Shown in pieces: positions 8,402-17,021 of a DNA stretch of 64,000 bases; position 1 is the stretch's first letter; each line of letters begins with the position of its first letter. The position numbers and the translations under genes are program-made. Origin of the DNA: Cellvibrio sp. PSBB006 (GTDB lineage Bacteria; Pseudomonadota; Gammaproteobacteria; Pseudomonadales; Cellvibrionaceae); assembly GCF_002162135.1 (NCBI RefSeq), contig NZ_CP021382.1, positions 248,001 through 312,000 of the forward strand, in the 5' to 3' direction. Under the pieces are notes generated by a model. The model made no database searches. It was not told the DNA's origin and saw nothing but the letters and a program-made list of their open reading frames with translations.

Positions 8402-9724
8402 ATGGAATTCCTGATTCTCGCTGGTCTTATCCTCCTGAATGGCGTTTTTGCCATGTCAGAAATTGCAATAGTGACTGCGCGCAAGTCCCGCCTTGCCGCC
8501 TTGAGTGCCAAGGGAAGTGCTTCCGCCAAAGCGGCGTTGCGCTTGGCTGAAGACCCTACGCAGTTCCTGTCCACGGTACAAATTGGCATTACCTCCATCG
8601 GTCTCATGAACGGTATCTTCGGTGAAGCCTTGCTGGCTGACCCCTTCGCGCTGTGGCTGCAGGAGCTGGGCATGGCGGCCAAGAGCAGCAGTATCACGTC
8701 GACCGTTCTGGTGATCGTTGTGGTGACCTATCTCTCCATCATCGTCGGTGAACTGGTACCCAAACGGATCGGCCAGATCAGCGCTGAGCGAATTGCTTGC
8801 CTGGTCGCGCGCCCGATGTTGCTCTTGGCTACCAGTACCAAACCCTTCGTGGTGCTGTTGTCCCTGTCAACTCAATGGTTGATGCGCGTTCTCGGCTTTA
8901 AGGATGTCGGGGATGCCAGCGTCACTGAAGAAGATATCCATGCAATGCTCAAAGAAGGTTCGGTGTCCGGGGTCATCGAGCAGAGTGAGCACACGATGGT
9001 GCGCAACGTCTTTCGCCTTGATGAGCGGCCGGTATCCTCGATGATGGTGCCGCGTACCGATATTGTTTTTCTGGATACCGCGCTCTCACTTGAACAAAAT
9101 ATGCAGCGCATCATGGAATCGCCTCATTCGCGCTTTCCGGTTTGCCACCGACATATGGATGAGCTAATCGGCGTGGTAAACGCCAAGCAATTATTTGCCC
9201 AGGCCATCTCCGGCCAGGAAATTGATATCAAAACCCTTGCCCAGCCATGTCATTTTATTGCCGAAAGTTTTACCGGCATGGCATTGCTTGAGCATTTTCG
9301 CGCAACCAATACCCAAATGGTTTTTGTGGTGGATGAATACGGCGATTTGAAAGGCATTGTCACCTTGCAGGATCTGCTGGAAGCATTGACTGGTGAATTT
9401 AATCCGTCTCACGGCAACGATCTTATGGTGATTCAGCGCGAGGATGGTTCCTTGTTGCTGGATGGTTTGTTGTCTGCCCCTGAATTAAAAGATTGTTTAG
9501 GGCTAACCGACTTGCCGGGTGAAAAAACCCGTGAATACGAAACGCTGAATGGCCTGTTTATGTATTTATTGGGTCGCGTGCCAGTCACTACCGACAAGGT
9601 GGTATTGGAGCCCTGGACGCTGGAGATTGTCGATATGGATGGTATGCGTATCGACAAGGTATTGGCGATAAAAAATCTTTCGCTTCCTGATGCGGATATG
9701 GAATCGGGGGATGACACGGGCTAG
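8402..9724 (+). CDS. CNNM/CorC-HlyC family membrane protein with paired CBS domains
   Basis: A 440-residue inner-membrane protein. The order is a DUF21 (CNNM) transmembrane domain (about 1-180, with GELVPKRIG in its last helical segment), two CBS domains (about 200-330, with SMMVPRTDIVFLD and FVVDEYGDLKGIVTLQDLLEAL) and a C-terminal CorC/HlyC domain (about 345-430). The length and order are those of the family annotated 'hemolysin family protein', which is linked to divalent cation (Mg/Co) transport or homeostasis rather than shown to lyse cells. CBS pairs bind adenosyl nucleotides in the family. The flanking genes give no further clue. Confidence 0.92.
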   Translation: MEFLILAGLILLNGVFAMSEIAIVTARKSRLAALSAKGSASAKAALRLAEDPTQFLSTVQIGITSIGLMNGIFGEALLADPFALWLQELGMAAKSSSITSTVLVIVVVTYLSIIVGELVPKRIGQISAERIACLVARPMLLLATSTKPFVVLLSLSTQWLMRVLGFKDVGDASVTEEDIHAMLKEGSVSGVIEQSEHTMVRNVFRLDERPVSSMMVPRTDIVFLDTALSLEQNMQRIMESPHSRFPVCHRHMDELIGVVNAKQLFAQAISGQEIDIKTLAQPCHFIAESFTGMALLEHFRATNTQMVFVVDEYGDLKGIVTLQDLLEALTGEFNPSHGNDLMVIQREDGSLLLDGLLSAPELKDCLGLTDLPGEKTREYETLNGLFMYLLGRVPVTTDKVVLEPWTLEIVDMDGMRIDKVLAIKNLSLPDADMESGDDTG

Positions 9725-9779
9725 ATCGCAGACCTGGCTCGTGTCAGCAGGAAGCCTCTTCAAAAATCCTCTTCAAAAA

Positions 9780-11231
9780 CTATTGCAAACGTTTGACCAA
9801 TTCCACCCGGCGGTTTTTTTGCCTTCCTGTTTCATTATCATTCGACGCGGCTGGTGCAAAAGGCCCCACACCTTGCGCGAGCAAGCGGGCCGCTGCAATA
9901 CCGTGTTGCTTCACAAGGCTATCAACGACCGCTGCTGCACGTTGCTGCGACAGTGTCAGATTATTTTCCCTTGTGCCGGTATCATCGGTATGGCCGACAA
10001 CGTACAGCAACAGGGCCGGGTTGCGGTTTAACAGCGTCGCAATAGCGACCAACGTGTCGTTGGATTCCGGTTTAACGGAGGCCTTGCCGGTATCAAAATA
10101 GATTCCATAGATAAGTGCTTTTCCGGTCGCATCGATCTGTTGCTTGAGAGAGTCCGCATCGACCTTGATGAGATCGGTTGCGAGTGTTTCCGTTTCGACA
10201 ATCACTTGTTGTACAGCAGCTTCACTTTCATAGGCGCCGATAAATAACGCCACATAGACCTCGCGGTCATCAATCACTTTTTTAGCCAGCAGGTAATAGG
10301 GCTTCCGATAATAGTTGTAAACATTATCTTCAACGGAAATTTTATTACCCAACTGCTGAGCTTCACGGTCCTTGCCGCAGGCGTCCAGTTCACAGCGGGA
10401 CAGAACCTTGAAACCGGCGCTATCCAATGCCTGTTTATAATTTTCATAGATCTTTAACGTGGACGTATCTTTTACCACATAAAAATGGCGCGCCAGATCC
10501 CCGCTGAGGGACAGTGGAGTTTGGTCCGCCGAGCCCGGAGCAGCCGGCAACATCATGGTTTCATAATCGATTATTTCGTGGTTGCGCAACGAAGCACCAG
10601 GATAACGGGCGAACAGTTGATGATCCTTGCTCAGCTCTTTGGCGTCGGCCGTTTCCGTGGGTGATGTCGCTTGCGGCTTACCGGATAGATAAGAAGGGTC
10701 GACAGTAATCAGGTTATCTTCCAGAGGCTCGGTTTCCACAATCACTTGTTGTACGGCCGTTTCATCTTCGTAACCGCCGATATACCAGGCGCCGATAACC
10801 TTACCCTTGGGTGCGTCCTTTTCTGCAAGAAGATAATAGGGGTTGTGGTAGTAATTGTAGACGGCGCCTTCCGGCGACAGGTGTTCGCCCAAGGCTTTGG
10901 TTGTGCGGTCGTTACCACAGGCATCGCGCAGACAGGAAAACGTAATAGTGAAGCCCAGTTTTTTTAATGCAGACGCATAGTTTTCATAGACCTTCAGGGT
11001 TGATACGCCCTCAATAATATAAAAATACTGATACAAATCTCCTGTCACGGCCAGGGTTTCATAGTCGTTATTTTCATTGACCAGCGTGTTGGGAAATTGA
11101 AAGTGCTCGTAATCGTAGGTCAGCTGTTTACGTAACTTCGCCTCGGGGTAAGCGCTGATAAGCGGGTGTTCGTTGTCGGCTTGGGCGCTGAAGCAAAGAC
11201 AGCCGCACATCAGAGTAGCGATTTTCTTCAT
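9780..11231 (-). CDS. OmpA-family protein with duplicated N-terminal module
   Basis: A 483-residue secreted protein with a signal peptide ending near residue 18 (CFSAQA). Two homologous modules of about 170 residues follow (about 22-190 and 205-375). Each begins with HPLISAYPEA- or HQLFARYPGA-like text and contains a CxxDACGxDR element, a VYNYY...PYYLLA element and AVQQVIVETE. They resemble DUF4892-like repeats. The C-terminal OmpA domain (about 370-483) has the peptidoglycan-binding signature VVGHTDDTGTRENNLTLSQQRAAAV and ends with NRRVELV. The protein probably anchors in the outer membrane or periplasm and binds peptidoglycan; the role of the repeats is unknown. Confidence 0.85.
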   Translation of the reverse strand: MKKIATLMCGCLCFSAQADNEHPLISAYPEAKLRKQLTYDYEHFQFPNTLVNENNDYETLAVTGDLYQYFYIIEGVSTLKVYENYASALKKLGFTITFSCLRDACGNDRTTKALGEHLSPEGAVYNYYHNPYYLLAEKDAPKGKVIGAWYIGGYEDETAVQQVIVETEPLEDNLITVDPSYLSGKPQATSPTETADAKELSKDHQLFARYPGASLRNHEIIDYETMMLPAAPGSADQTPLSLSGDLARHFYVVKDTSTLKIYENYKQALDSAGFKVLSRCELDACGKDREAQQLGNKISVEDNVYNYYRKPYYLLAKKVIDDREVYVALFIGAYESEAAVQQVIVETETLATDLIKVDADSLKQQIDATGKALIYGIYFDTGKASVKPESNDTLVAIATLLNRNPALLLYVVGHTDDTGTRENNLTLSQQRAAAVVDSLVKQHGIAAARLLAQGVGPFAPAASNDNETGRQKNRRVELVKRLQ

Positions 11232-11593
11232 GAATAGCTCCTTGAAGAGTGTTTGGGTGTTGAAGGATAGCGGGATTTACATCCAAAGACTGTGAAGAAT
11301 TATAAGCCTGTGCAGGCTGTCTGTTCTGCGGAAGGTTATGCATTGTTTGCTTTCTGTGGAGTTGTTACCAAATTTCCCGCACCGAGTGTAACTTTTCTGT
11401 GCAAATCGGCAGGTTTCCAATAACACTGCACATTCGCAGTGCTTTTATTTCTGAATGAGCGGCCAGTGTTCCTGTTATTTAACCCATGCCTGACGTGGCT
11501 GGAGGCTTTTACTCGCCGTTGATTTTCTTTGATGTTCATGTGTCATCAAGTGTTCTGTCGCTTCACGCTAATCCGCTGTTTTTCCTCATATTT

Positions 11594-11608
11594 AAACAAC
11601 GTTGTCAA
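11594..11608. promoter_or_regulatory. Candidate LacI-family operator (distal)
   Basis: AACAACGTTGTCAA is a near-palindrome centred between 11600 and 11601, exactly 300 bp upstream of the proximal site. The right half matches TTGACAAC in reverse perfectly; the left half has one difference. It could be an auxiliary operator for looping. Confidence 0.45.
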
Positions 11609-11892
11609 ATTGATGTGGCGCATTTATCTTTTTGTTGGTGTGATACAAAGTATCATTTTTATACGCATTTAATGAAATAAACTACCTGTCAGTATTGCAG
11701 AGAAAAGGAATAACAGAAAAATAATACATTTTTGCGAGGTTTTTTCGCGGTGTATGGCACGCGGATTGAATGCAGAATTCCTCAGCGTGAACGAATCGGC
11801 TATCCGGAATTTCAGGTTCAGTATGAAAGAACCTGAAATGAATTGCTGGGCACAACATTTTATTGTTTTGAGCAGTGGATCAAATAGTAAAA

Positions 11893-11921
11893 TTGACAAC
11901 GTTGTCCATCGGGGCTAGGTT
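11893..11921 (+). promoter_or_regulatory. Promoter with overlapping TGACAACGTTGTC operator for LPMO gene
   Basis: TTGACA (11893-11898) is a consensus -35, followed after 17 bases by TAGGTT as a weak -10. The palindrome GACAACGTTGTC overlaps the -35, so a bound repressor would block RNA polymerase. The core resembles LacI-family NagR operators that control chitin and N-acetylglucosamine genes in other gammaproteobacteria. A nearly identical stretch lies before the neighbouring chitinase. Confidence 0.6.
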
Positions 11922-11987
11922 GGCGCTGCAGAGAGTGATGCGTAGCTGTTTTAAAAACCAAATTATAAATCGACAGGAGATTGTAAG

Positions 11988-13103
11988 ATGAAATATATAT
12001 CGTTGTTACAATCGCTGAACCGAGCCCTGGTGTTGACGGGTTGCGTCGGCGGGTTATTCCTTGGTACTACCCAAGTCGTAGTGGCACACGGCACCATGAC
12101 AGCACCGGCGAGCAGGATCTGGCGCTGTTATCAGGAAGGTCCGCAAACACCGCAATCTGCTGGCTGCCAGGCAATCTCCGCGGCGGGTGGCGCCTCCAGT
12201 TTGTATGACTGGAATGGGATTCGCCAGGGCGATGCCAACGGCAATCACCAATCAAAAGTTCCCAACGGACAATTGTGTAGTGGCGGCGATCCCAATTATT
12301 TCAAAGGTCAGGATCTTGCACGCAACGACTGGACTGCCACCAATATCTCGGCGGGTAGTTACACCTTTCGCTGGAACAATTCAGCCGCTCACCAAACACT
12401 TTATTATCGTTATTACATTACCAATAACGGTTACAACCCCACCACGCCTTTACGCTGGAGCGACCTGAGCCTGATTTGTGAAACGCCACCGGAAGGTGCG
12501 TTAAATAATCCCGCTCACACCTGCAATATTCCTTCGCGTAGCGGCCGCCATGTGATCTACGGTGTATGGCAACGTTCCGATAGCCCGGAGGCATTTTATT
12601 CCTGCTCTGACGTTGTATTTAGCGGCGGAAATAATTCCAGCAGCTCAAGCGTCTCGTCAAGCTCCAGCAGTTCGCCAACCAACATCTGTACTAATTTGCC
12701 AACCTGGAATGCCAACAGCATTTATACCGGTGGGCAACAGGTCAAGTTGAACAACATCCGCTATCAGGCACAGTGGTGGACGCAGGGTGATAACCCATCT
12801 GCAGGCACGGGTTCCAACTACGTGTGGATTAACCAAGGCAGTTGTGGCGGCAGTGGTCCTTCTTCATCCAGCAGTTCATCTGTGGTGAGCAGTTCATCCA
12901 GTTCTTCATCAACTGGCGGTGGTAATTGCACCTCTCCACAATTTGTACAGGGTGCAACCTATGCAACAGGGGCGAAGGTACGTAATGCGGGCAGTGAGTA
13001 TCAATGTACCGTGGGTGGCTGGTGCACCATCGGTGGTCCTTACGAGCCCGGCGTGGGTTGGGCGTGGACCAATGCCTGGAGTTATCTGCGCAGCTGTAAT
13101 TGA
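11988..13103 (+). CDS. lpmo10A: Secreted AA10 lytic polysaccharide monooxygenase with CBM5 and CBM73
   Basis: A 371-residue copper enzyme that oxidatively cleaves crystalline chitin. The signal peptide ends at Ala33, leaving His34 as the mature N-terminus (AHGTMTAPASR). With His135 (SAAHQTLYYRYY) it forms the histidine brace. The catalytic domain runs to about residue 210. A poly-Ser linker follows, then a CBM5/12 (about 230-280, with aromatic WW and YQAQWW residues), a second poly-Ser linker, and a CBM73 (about 310-371, with YQCTVGGWCTIGGPY). This order matches Cellvibrio japonicus LPMO10A. A GH19 chitinase with the same CBM types follows in the same direction, and both share an operator. 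Confidence 0.94.
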   Translation: MKYISLLQSLNRALVLTGCVGGLFLGTTQVVVAHGTMTAPASRIWRCYQEGPQTPQSAGCQAISAAGGASSLYDWNGIRQGDANGNHQSKVPNGQLCSGGDPNYFKGQDLARNDWTATNISAGSYTFRWNNSAAHQTLYYRYYITNNGYNPTTPLRWSDLSLICETPPEGALNNPAHTCNIPSRSGRHVIYGVWQRSDSPEAFYSCSDVVFSGGNNSSSSSVSSSSSSSPTNICTNLPTWNANSIYTGGQQVKLNNIRYQAQWWTQGDNPSAGTGSNYVWINQGSCGGSGPSSSSSSSVVSSSSSSSSTGGGNCTSPQFVQGATYATGAKVRNAGSEYQCTVGGWCTIGGPYEPGVGWAWTNAWSYLRSCN

Positions 13104-13160
13104 TCAGGTAGTTATACAGATAACAGGTATATAGGTAACAGATAAAGGTACACACATAAA

Positions 13161-13193
13161 CGAAAAGTCAGCTAAGGCTGGCTTTTCGTTTTT
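13161..13193 (+). terminator. Rho-independent terminator after LPMO gene
   Basis: CGAAAAGTCAGC pairs with GCTGGCTTTTCG (one G-U pair) around a TAAG loop and is followed by TTTTT. It lies 58 bases beyond the LPMO stop, so the LPMO and chitinase are separate transcripts. Confidence 0.85.
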
Positions 13194-13629
13194 AATAAAA
13201 ATTTCATTTTTTGTTATTGCTCATAACCTGATTTGGCAGAATTTTTACTGTCATTTGTTATGAGGCGTTCGCGTAATTTTCTGTCCCATTTTTTTACGAT
13301 TAATTGTGGGACTATTTGAATAATGAATCTTGTGCAATCTGAATTGGTTTTAATTGACAACGTTGTCCACCGGGTTTAATGTCGTTGGCGGTAGTTATGT
13401 TTACCTGCTTGTTGTGTCTTGTGTGGTATTCGGTCAAGCAACAAGTCACACCTCTCGCACAGTCATGATGTACGTTTTTATAAGAGCAGTATCCCCACGG
13501 AGTTTTCTGCACAGGACTGAAAAATAAAAATGGTATGGCTGTGACCATGATGAATCGTGAGTGGTTACTGCGATTCACAATTGATTCAATTTTCTCCCGC
13601 GCAGACGGGAAAATACGAAGGATTAAAAG
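13194..13629. other. Chitinase upstream region
   Basis: About 435 bases of AT-rich non-coding DNA between the LPMO terminator and the GH19 gene. It holds the shared operator/promoter at 13354-13382, which implies a leader of about 240 bases before the chitinase start. No gene is supported here. Confidence 0.5.
13354..13382 (+). promoter_or_regulatory. Promoter with overlapping TGACAACGTTGTC operator for GH19 chitinase
   Basis: TTGACAACGTTGTCCACCGGG is almost identical to the site before the LPMO gene (TTGACAACGTTGTCCATCGGG). TTGACA serves as -35 and TAATGT, 17 bases on, as a weak -10. The palindrome is centred at 13361/13362. Shared sequence beyond the palindrome itself supports co-regulation of the two chitin genes. 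Confidence 0.6.
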
Positions 13630-14940
13630 ATGATGAATATAAAAAAAGCTCTAGGGTTACTGGCGACTATGCTATTTGCTGGTCACGTTTATGCGTATAA
13701 CTGTTCCGGTGTGGCACAGTATTCTGATGGTGCCAGTTACAACAACGGCAACATTGTGCAAAATCTCGGTGTTGCCTATCAATGTACGGTCGGTGGTTGG
13801 TGTAGTGTGGGTGGTCCCTATGCACCAGGTGCCGGTTGGGCCTGGAATAATGCCTGGAGCAGTCTCGGTGCTTGCGGCAGCACCGGTGGCCCATCCAGTT
13901 CATCCAGCTCTTCTTCTGGCAACAATAATGGTGGTGGTTCGTGTGCGAACTGGACAGCTGGTACTTACTACAATGTTGGCGTCGTGGTGCGTTACAACAA
14001 CGCTTATTACCGCGCTAAGAACGCTAACCCTGGCTATGATCCGGTGATCAGCACCTGGTTCTGGGAGCCGGTCGCTTCCTGTCCGGGCGGCAATAATAGC
14101 TCCAGTTCATCCAGCAACAACAACGGTGGTTCTTGTCCGCAATGGACAGCGGGAACGAACTACTACGCTGGCAATGTGGTGGTTTTCAACGGTTCTTACT
14201 TCATGGCCGAGCACGACAACCCCGGTTACGATCCAACAATCAGCACCTGGTTCTGGGAGCCTGTAGCCTCTTGTTCGGGCGGTAACAATTCCAGTTCTTC
14301 GTCATCGACTGGTGGTGGTACTGGTTTTGCTGCAATCGTGAACCAGGCACAATTCAATCAAATGTTCCCGAACCGCAACTCGTTCTATACCTACAGCGGT
14401 CTGGTTGCTGCTGCTAACACCTTCCCGGCATTTGCCAATACTGGTGATATTCAGGTGAGAAAACGTGAAGCCGCTGCAGCACTGGCGAACTTCTCTCACG
14501 AAACCGGCGGTCTGGTTTATATCAACGAGATTGCTCAAGGTGAGTACTGTTCCGGTGGTGCAACGCCTTGCGGAGTTTGTGCACCAGGCAAACGCTACTA
14601 TGGTCGTGGTCCAATCCAATTGAGTTGGAACTATAACTACTGTACCGCTGGTCAAGCGCTCGGCCTGGATTTGTGGGCTAACCCTGATCAGGTTTCACAA
14701 AACGCGACGACTGCATGGCGCACCGCGCTCTGGTTCTGGATGACGCAAAGCGGTGCTGGTTACCGTCCGGCTCACTCATCCATCACCGGCGGTTACGGCT
14801 TCGGCGAAACCATTCGCACCATCAATGGTTCGTTGGAATGTAACGGCGGTAATCCGGGTCAAGTGCAAAGCCGGATCAACTCGTATCAAAGCTTCATCCA
14901 GATACTGGGTGGAACACCGGGCAACAACCTGGGTTGTTAA
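13630..14940 (+). CDS. Secreted modular GH19 chitinase (CBM73-CBM5-CBM5-GH19)
   Basis: A 436-residue endo-acting chitinase with a signal peptide cleaved after about residue 22 (HVYA). Modules in order are CBM73 (about 24-82, YQCTVGGWCSVGGPY), poly-Ser, CBM5 (about 100-152, STWFWEPVASC), poly-Ser, a second CBM5 (about 172-218), poly-Ser, then the GH19 catalytic domain (about 230-436). The catalytic acid lies in FSHETGG and the GH19 signature YYGRGPIQLSWNYNY is clear. It lies downstream of the LPMO gene and carries a CBM73 closely similar to the one at the LPMO C-terminus. It should work with the LPMO on chitin outside the cell. Confidence 0.95.
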   Translation: MMNIKKALGLLATMLFAGHVYAYNCSGVAQYSDGASYNNGNIVQNLGVAYQCTVGGWCSVGGPYAPGAGWAWNNAWSSLGACGSTGGPSSSSSSSSGNNNGGGSCANWTAGTYYNVGVVVRYNNAYYRAKNANPGYDPVISTWFWEPVASCPGGNNSSSSSSNNNGGSCPQWTAGTNYYAGNVVVFNGSYFMAEHDNPGYDPTISTWFWEPVASCSGGNNSSSSSSTGGGTGFAAIVNQAQFNQMFPNRNSFYTYSGLVAAANTFPAFANTGDIQVRKREAAAALANFSHETGGLVYINEIAQGEYCSGGATPCGVCAPGKRYYGRGPIQLSWNYNYCTAGQALGLDLWANPDQVSQNATTAWRTALWFWMTQSGAGYRPAHSSITGGYGFGETIRTINGSLECNGGNPGQVQSRINSYQSFIQILGGTPGNNLGC

Positions 14941-14976
14941 TCGTTTGATACAACCGTCATTCGTGAGGATGATGGT

Positions 14977-15023
14977 CCAATAAAAAACGCCGCGAGGAAA
15001 ATACTCGCGGCGTTTTTTATTGG
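14977..15023. terminator. Bidirectional terminator with perfect 20-bp stem
   Basis: CCAATAAAAAACGCCGCGAG at 14977-14996 pairs perfectly with its complement at 15004-15023 around a 7-base loop. A-runs and T-runs flank the GC-rich core on both strands, so it can terminate the chitinase from the left and the convergent transglycosylase from the right. Confidence 0.9.
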
Positions 15024-15060
15024 TTGATGAATAAATTGTTACAGAGGAAAGTTTGTATAT

Positions 15061-16284
15061 TTATAAATCCACACCTAACAAACCGAGGATACTTTTATCG
15101 ACAAAGCCATCGGCGATCATGCCTTGTTGGTGTTGAAATTGGCTGACGGCGCGGCGGGTGCCGGGGCCGAGGATGCCGTCGGGTGTGCCGGTGTCGAACC
15201 CTTTTTTGTTGAGTTGCTCTTGCATCGTCATCACTTGTGCGCGATTCAGGCGCGGTGCATCTTCCGGTGGCGGTTGCATCAATTTGCCGGTACCGGCGAT
15301 GCGGTCTGCGAGATAACCCACGGCCAAGGCGTAATACTCCGAGCGGTTCCAGCGCATGATGACATGGAAATTATCGTAAACCAGAAAAGCTGGTCCGCGA
15401 TGTCCCGACGGTACCAGAAGTGAGGCTTGCATATCCGCTTGCGGTAACGCCGAACCATCCGTTTGGCGGACGCCTAATTTTTGCCATTCAGCAAGTGACT
15501 TGCGTTGATTTAATCCGGCTTCAAGATAGGGAAAGTCTACGGCGAGTTTCACTTCCCGACCCCAGCGATCCGCTTGTTGCCAACCCAGGCTTTGTAAAAA
15601 TTTTGCTGCCGATGCCATAGCGTCCGGCGTGCTGTTCCATAAGTCGCGCTTCTTGTCGCCATCGTAATCAACGGCATAACGTAAAAAGGCGGACGGCATA
15701 AATTGCGTGTGACCCATGGCGCCGGCCCATGAGCCTTCCATTTTTTCGGGTGCTATTGCACCCTCATCCAGAATACGTAAGGCGGCCATGAGCTCACCGG
15801 CAAAATAATCGCTGCGGCGCTCATCGCACGCGAGCGTGCTCAATGAATCCACCACCGACATCTTTCCGAAGAAGCTGCCGTAGTTGGTTTCCAAGCCCCA
15901 GAAAGCGACCAGATAATGTGCGGGCACACCATAGTCCCGCGTAACGCGGGACAGCAAGGCGCGATGCTTGGCTAACAATTCCCGACCCTGGATGACACGT
16001 TGATCGGTAACGCGACGGTTCAGATAATCCGCGAAGGTCGTGGTGAATTCCGGTTGTTGTCTGTCCAACTCAATGACACGCGTATTGAATGTTGCCTTAA
16101 GTAAACTTTGGTTAATGGTGGCGTCTGAAATTCCTTCAGCTTTTGCGCGTTCACCAAGACGTGTTAAACAATTCGCAAACGCATCGGCGGACAGCGTGGC
16201 CTCTGCTGTGGTGGGGGCTGCTGAAGCAGAGGTATACACCTGGCTGAGCAACAACAGGGGGATCAATCTTTTTGCCGTCGTCAT
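15061..16284 (-). CDS. Lytic murein transglycosylase, MltB-like (SLT_2) with peptidoglycan-binding domain
   Basis: A 407-residue periplasmic enzyme that cleaves peptidoglycan strands to form 1,6-anhydro ends. It has a signal peptide ending near residue 22 (SASA), an SLT_2 catalytic domain (about 35-325) with the catalytic Glu in AFWGLETNYGSFFGK and the motif AGAMGHTQFMPSAF, and a C-terminal PG_binding_1 domain (about 345-407, with FDTGTPDGILGPGTRRAV). There is no lipobox, so it is probably soluble in the periplasm, unlike E. coli MltB. Its order matches proteins annotated as 'lytic murein transglycosylase'. Confidence 0.93.
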   Translation of the reverse strand: MTTAKRLIPLLLLSQVYTSASAAPTTAEATLSADAFANCLTRLGERAKAEGISDATINQSLLKATFNTRVIELDRQQPEFTTTFADYLNRRVTDQRVIQGRELLAKHRALLSRVTRDYGVPAHYLVAFWGLETNYGSFFGKMSVVDSLSTLACDERRSDYFAGELMAALRILDEGAIAPEKMEGSWAGAMGHTQFMPSAFLRYAVDYDGDKKRDLWNSTPDAMASAAKFLQSLGWQQADRWGREVKLAVDFPYLEAGLNQRKSLAEWQKLGVRQTDGSALPQADMQASLLVPSGHRGPAFLVYDNFHVIMRWNRSEYYALAVGYLADRIAGTGKLMQPPPEDAPRLNRAQVMTMQEQLNKKGFDTGTPDGILGPGTRRAVSQFQHQQGMIADGFVDKSILGLLGVDL

Positions 16285-16421
16285 AACACTCCCGTTAATG
16301 GCGATGTGAAATCATAAAAAACTGCCGGGTATAGTGGCGTAGCGGTGGGTATCCTGCAATAGCTTGGTGGGTTGTTCGCGACATAAGTTCAGTTTTAAAC
16401 AATCGAGAAAGCGGGGGGGCA

Positions 16422-16982
16422 TCAGCATTTTTGTGAATCATCAAGCAAAGCCTGGCGATATTTGCGCTGGCGAAACTCATAGGGGGAGTTGATGCACTGC
16501 GCGGCACGCAGTTGCTTGTATTCCACGAGGCTTGCCAGATGCCGGTTGGCAGCGGGGGAGGGCGATAAAAGTACGCAGGTTTCACAGTGGGGCTGCGGGT
16601 AGTGCTTTAAAAAATGTCGCTCAACAAACCGGCTGGTGAAATAAATGATGCGTGGTTGTGCAGCCAGGCAGGCGATTATGCCGGTGTGATTAATATCAAG
16701 GATACGCAGGTTAGCATCCGCACAGTTGTTCGACTTTCGTTCGATGCGGTAAGCAATATCTGTCAACGCGATGCCATGGCGTTCGCACAAATTTTTTTTA
16801 TCACCCAGGGTGTGCGTCGGCATGTTAAACACGTCACCCAATAATCGCCAAAACTCATTTCGCCCGCTGCCGCTGTAAAACCACTCGCCGTAGTCTCGAC
16901 CATTAAAGCAGGGAAAACTGCCGATGATTAAACGCTGCGTGTGTTGCGGTAAAAAATAATGAAAAGGATGTTGTTCTATCAC
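16422..16982 (-). CDS. Uracil-DNA glycosylase-superfamily protein
   Basis: A 186-residue cytoplasmic protein. The N-terminal RLIIGSFPCFNGRDYGEWFYSGSGRNEFW pattern (about 17-46; GSFP corresponds to the superfamily's motif 1 position) and a late SPSPAANRH segment (about 140-148) in place of the usual HPSP loop point to a divergent UDG-like fold. Base-excision activity is not assured because the motifs differ from characterised UDGs. The GTG start at 16982 is preceded by GGCGGATTT, a good ribosome-binding site. The gene stands alone between the transglycosylase and CvpA genes. Confidence 0.7.
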   Translation of the reverse strand: MIEQHPFHYFLPQHTQRLIIGSFPCFNGRDYGEWFYSGSGRNEFWRLLGDVFNMPTHTLGDKKNLCERHGIALTDIAYRIERKSNNCADANLRILDINHTGIIACLAAQPRIIYFTSRFVERHFLKHYPQPHCETCVLLSPSPAANRHLASLVEYKQLRAAQCINSPYEFRQRKYRQALLDDSQKC

Positions 16983-17021
16983 AAATCCGCCTGCTAATGG
17001 TTTGTCTTCTTGAGCGAAGTG

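Larger units (their letters stand above)
11232..11987. other. Divergent intergenic region with two LacI-type operator sites
   Basis: About 755 bases between the divergent OmpA-like and LPMO genes. No frame here has a convincing start or product. It contains two CAACGTTGTC palindromes centred at 11600 and 11900, described separately, and a GACAGGAGA ribosome-binding site just before the LPMO start. Confidence 0.6.
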
